Positions 62,262 to 64,000 of a stretch of 64,000 nt of DNA are shown here, piece by piece. A model generated the notes under the pieces. It saw only the letters and a list, made by a program, of their open reading frames with translations. It was not told the origin of the DNA and ran no database searches. The position numbers and the translations under genes were made by a program. Origin of the DNA: Branchiostoma floridae (lineage: Eukaryota > Chordata > Leptocardii > Amphioxiformes > Branchiostomatidae); NCBI RefSeq assembly GCF_000003815.2, contig NC_049980.1, positions 23,595,932 to 23,659,931 of the forward strand, written 5' to 3'. Positions within the stretch are counted from its first letter, which is position 1. Every line of letters starts with the position of its first letter.

Positions 62262-63866
62262 CAGTATATAGCTAATTGATAGCGAAAAACATGTTCAGAA
62301 GAGAAACTGTGCCAATTTGAATGACACAAAAAATAGCGCCGTAAGAATTTTATACGTTATATAGCTAACTTGTAGCGGAAAACGTGTTCAGAAGACAAAC
62401 TGTCAATTTGAATGACACATCTAAAGGACCGTTGTGCGCTGCATTAAGTGTATATAGCTAACTAAGAGCGAAAAACGTGTTCAGAAGAGAAACTGTGTCA
62501 ATTTGAATGACACACTTACAGGTAGCGCAATAAGAAATGTATATAGCAAACTAATAGCGGAAAAAGTGTTCAGAAGACAAACTGTGTCAATTTGAATGAC
62601 ACACTTGCAGATAGCGCAATAAGAACTGTATATAGCAAACTAATAGCGGAAAAAGTGTTCAGGAGACAAACTGTGTCAATTTGAATGACACACTTGCAGA
62701 TAGCGCAATAAGAACTGTATATAGCAAACTAATAGCGGAAAAAGTGTTCAGGAGACAAACTGTGTCAATTTGAATGACACACTTACAGGTAGCGCAATAA
62801 GAAATGTATATAGCAAACTAATAGCGGAAAAAGTGTTCAGAAGACAAACTGTGTCAATTTGAATGACACACTTGCAGATAGCGCAATAAGAACTGGATAA
62901 AGCAAACTAAGAGCGGAAAAAGTGTTCAGAAGACAAACTGTGTCAATTTGAATGACACACTTGCAGATAGCGCAATAAGAAATGTACATAGCTAACTCAT
63001 AGCGAAGTGTAACGTGTTCAGAAGACAACTGTGCCAATTTGAATGACACACTTGCAGATAGCGCAATAAGAACTGTATATAGCAAACTAATAGCGGAAAA
63101 AGTGTTCAGGAGACAAACTGTGTCAATTTGAATGACACACTTGCAGATAGCGCAACAAGAACTGTATATAGCAAACTAATAGCGGAAAAAGTGTTCAGAA
63201 GACAAACTGTGTCAATTTGAATGACACACTTGCAGATAGCGCAATAAGAACTGTATATAGCAAACTAATAGCGGAAAAAGTGTTCAGGAGACAAACTGTG
63301 TCAATTTGAATGACACACTTACAGGTAGCGCAAAAAGAACTGTATATAGCAAACTATTAAATAGCGGAAAAAGTGTTCAGAAGACAAACTGTGTCAATTT
63401 GGATGACACACTTGCAGATAGCGCAATAAGAAATGTACATAGCTAACTCATAGCGGAAAAAGTGTTCAGGAGACAAACTGTGTCAATTTGAATGACACAC
63501 TTACAGGTAGCGCAAAAAGAACTGTATATAGCAAACTATTAAATAGCGGAAAAAGTGTTCAGAAGACAAACTGTGTCAATTTGAATGACACACTTGCAGA
63601 TAGCGCAATAAGAAATGTACATAGCTAACTCATAGCGAAGTGTAACGTGTTCAGAAGACAAACTGTGTCAATTTGAATGACACACTTGCAGATAGCGCAA
63701 TAAGAACTGTATATAGCAAACTAATAGCGGAAAAAGTGTTCAGGAGACAAACTGTGTCAATTTGAATGACACACTTACAGGTAGCGCAATAAGAAATGTA
63801 CATACCTAACTCATAGCGAAGTGTAACGTGATCAGAAGACAAACTGTGTCAATTGAAGACACACTG
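62262..63866. repeat. Satellite array, 89-bp unit, about 18 copies
   Basis: The core TGTGTCAATTTGAATGACAC recurs at 89-bp steps (for example 62583, 62672, 62761, 62850). Each unit also carries AGCGGAAAAAGTGTTCAG, CAGATAGCGCAATAAGAA and TATATAGCAAACTAATAG. The core is a 7-bp-arm inverted repeat (TGTGTCA, seven-base spacer, TGACACA). The first units are more diverged and there are a few higher-order variants (AGCGAAGTGTAACGTG). Confidence 0.97.
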
Positions 63867-63966
63867 NNNNNNNNNNNNNNNNNNNNNNNNNNNNNNNNNN
63901 NNNNNNNNNNNNNNNNNNNNNNNNNNNNNNNNNNNNNNNNNNNNNNNNNNNNNNNNNNNNNNNNNN
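63867..63966. other. Assembly gap, 100 N
   Basis: Exactly 100 N, the usual placeholder for a gap of unknown size, inside the satellite. Confidence 0.98.
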
Positions 63967-64000
63967 GCTACCTGTAGTGTGTCATTCAAATTGACACAGT
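63967..64000. repeat. Satellite unit in inverted orientation after the gap
   Basis: The last 34 bases contain GTGTCATTCAAATTGACACA and GCTACCTGTA, the reverse complement of the unit left of the gap. Confidence 0.9.

Noticed and set aside
62837-63842. Repeated open frames of about 60-80 codons on the minus strand
   Set aside because: They are satellite units read through; the similarity to each other comes from the 89-bp repeat, not from a gene family.

Overview
This is eukaryotic, intron-rich chordate DNA. Gene content and architecture point to an amphioxus (lancelet, Branchiostoma) genome. Reasons: short exons with clean GT/AG junctions, single-copy metazoan genes (C6orf62, ACOT13, an SLC5A8-type carrier), contactin-like Ig exons, dense non-autonomous DNA transposons and a tRNA-derived SINE. 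The organism call is inference. All gene models below were built by eye from frame, splice sites and phase; each complete model stays in frame across all its exons, except ACOT13, which has a one-base problem.

Region 1 (0.9-36.3 kb) is a head-to-tail cluster of four related minus-strand genes. From right to left in transcription order they are C (36.3-22.4 kb), B (19.3-15.4 kb), A (12.5-7.7 kb) and D (3.8 kb to beyond the left edge). Gene C (972 aa, 17 exons) is a chimeric receptor: signal peptide, four contactin/L1-type Ig domains, one FN3 domain, a Gly-rich stalk, a transmembrane helix running straight into nine cysteines, a Gly/Ala-rich segment, a CARD, a linker and a C-terminal intracellular Ig domain. 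Genes A (434 aa) and B (435 aa) keep the intracellular part without the big ectodomain: a 20-residue Thr/Pro/Gly-rich N-terminus, one membrane helix, a Cys cluster, two CARDs, a linker and the same terminal Ig domain. Gene D shows only signal peptide and Ig1 exons, matching gene C exon by exon in phase. The cluster looks like a membrane-anchored CARD-Ig signalling family, with one or two adhesion-type receptors feeding CARD assembly alongside short membrane-bound partners. This is the system most worth following up.

Region 2 (40.8-48.5 kb, minus) is a 10-exon, 617-aa sodium-coupled solute carrier of the SLC5A8/SLC5A12 type. Its introns hold a 1.5-kb inverted-repeat element, a SINE, a palindromic repeat and a TA-flanked MITE.

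Region 3 (51.2-61.7 kb) holds C6orf62 (plus, 7 exons, 230 aa) and ACOT13 (minus, 3 exons), arranged tail to tail as I recall for human 6p22. The ACOT13 exon 2 has a one-base deletion in a G run that breaks the frame.

Region 4 (62.3-64.0 kb) is an 89-bp satellite array ending in a 100-N gap, after which the unit appears in inverted orientation.
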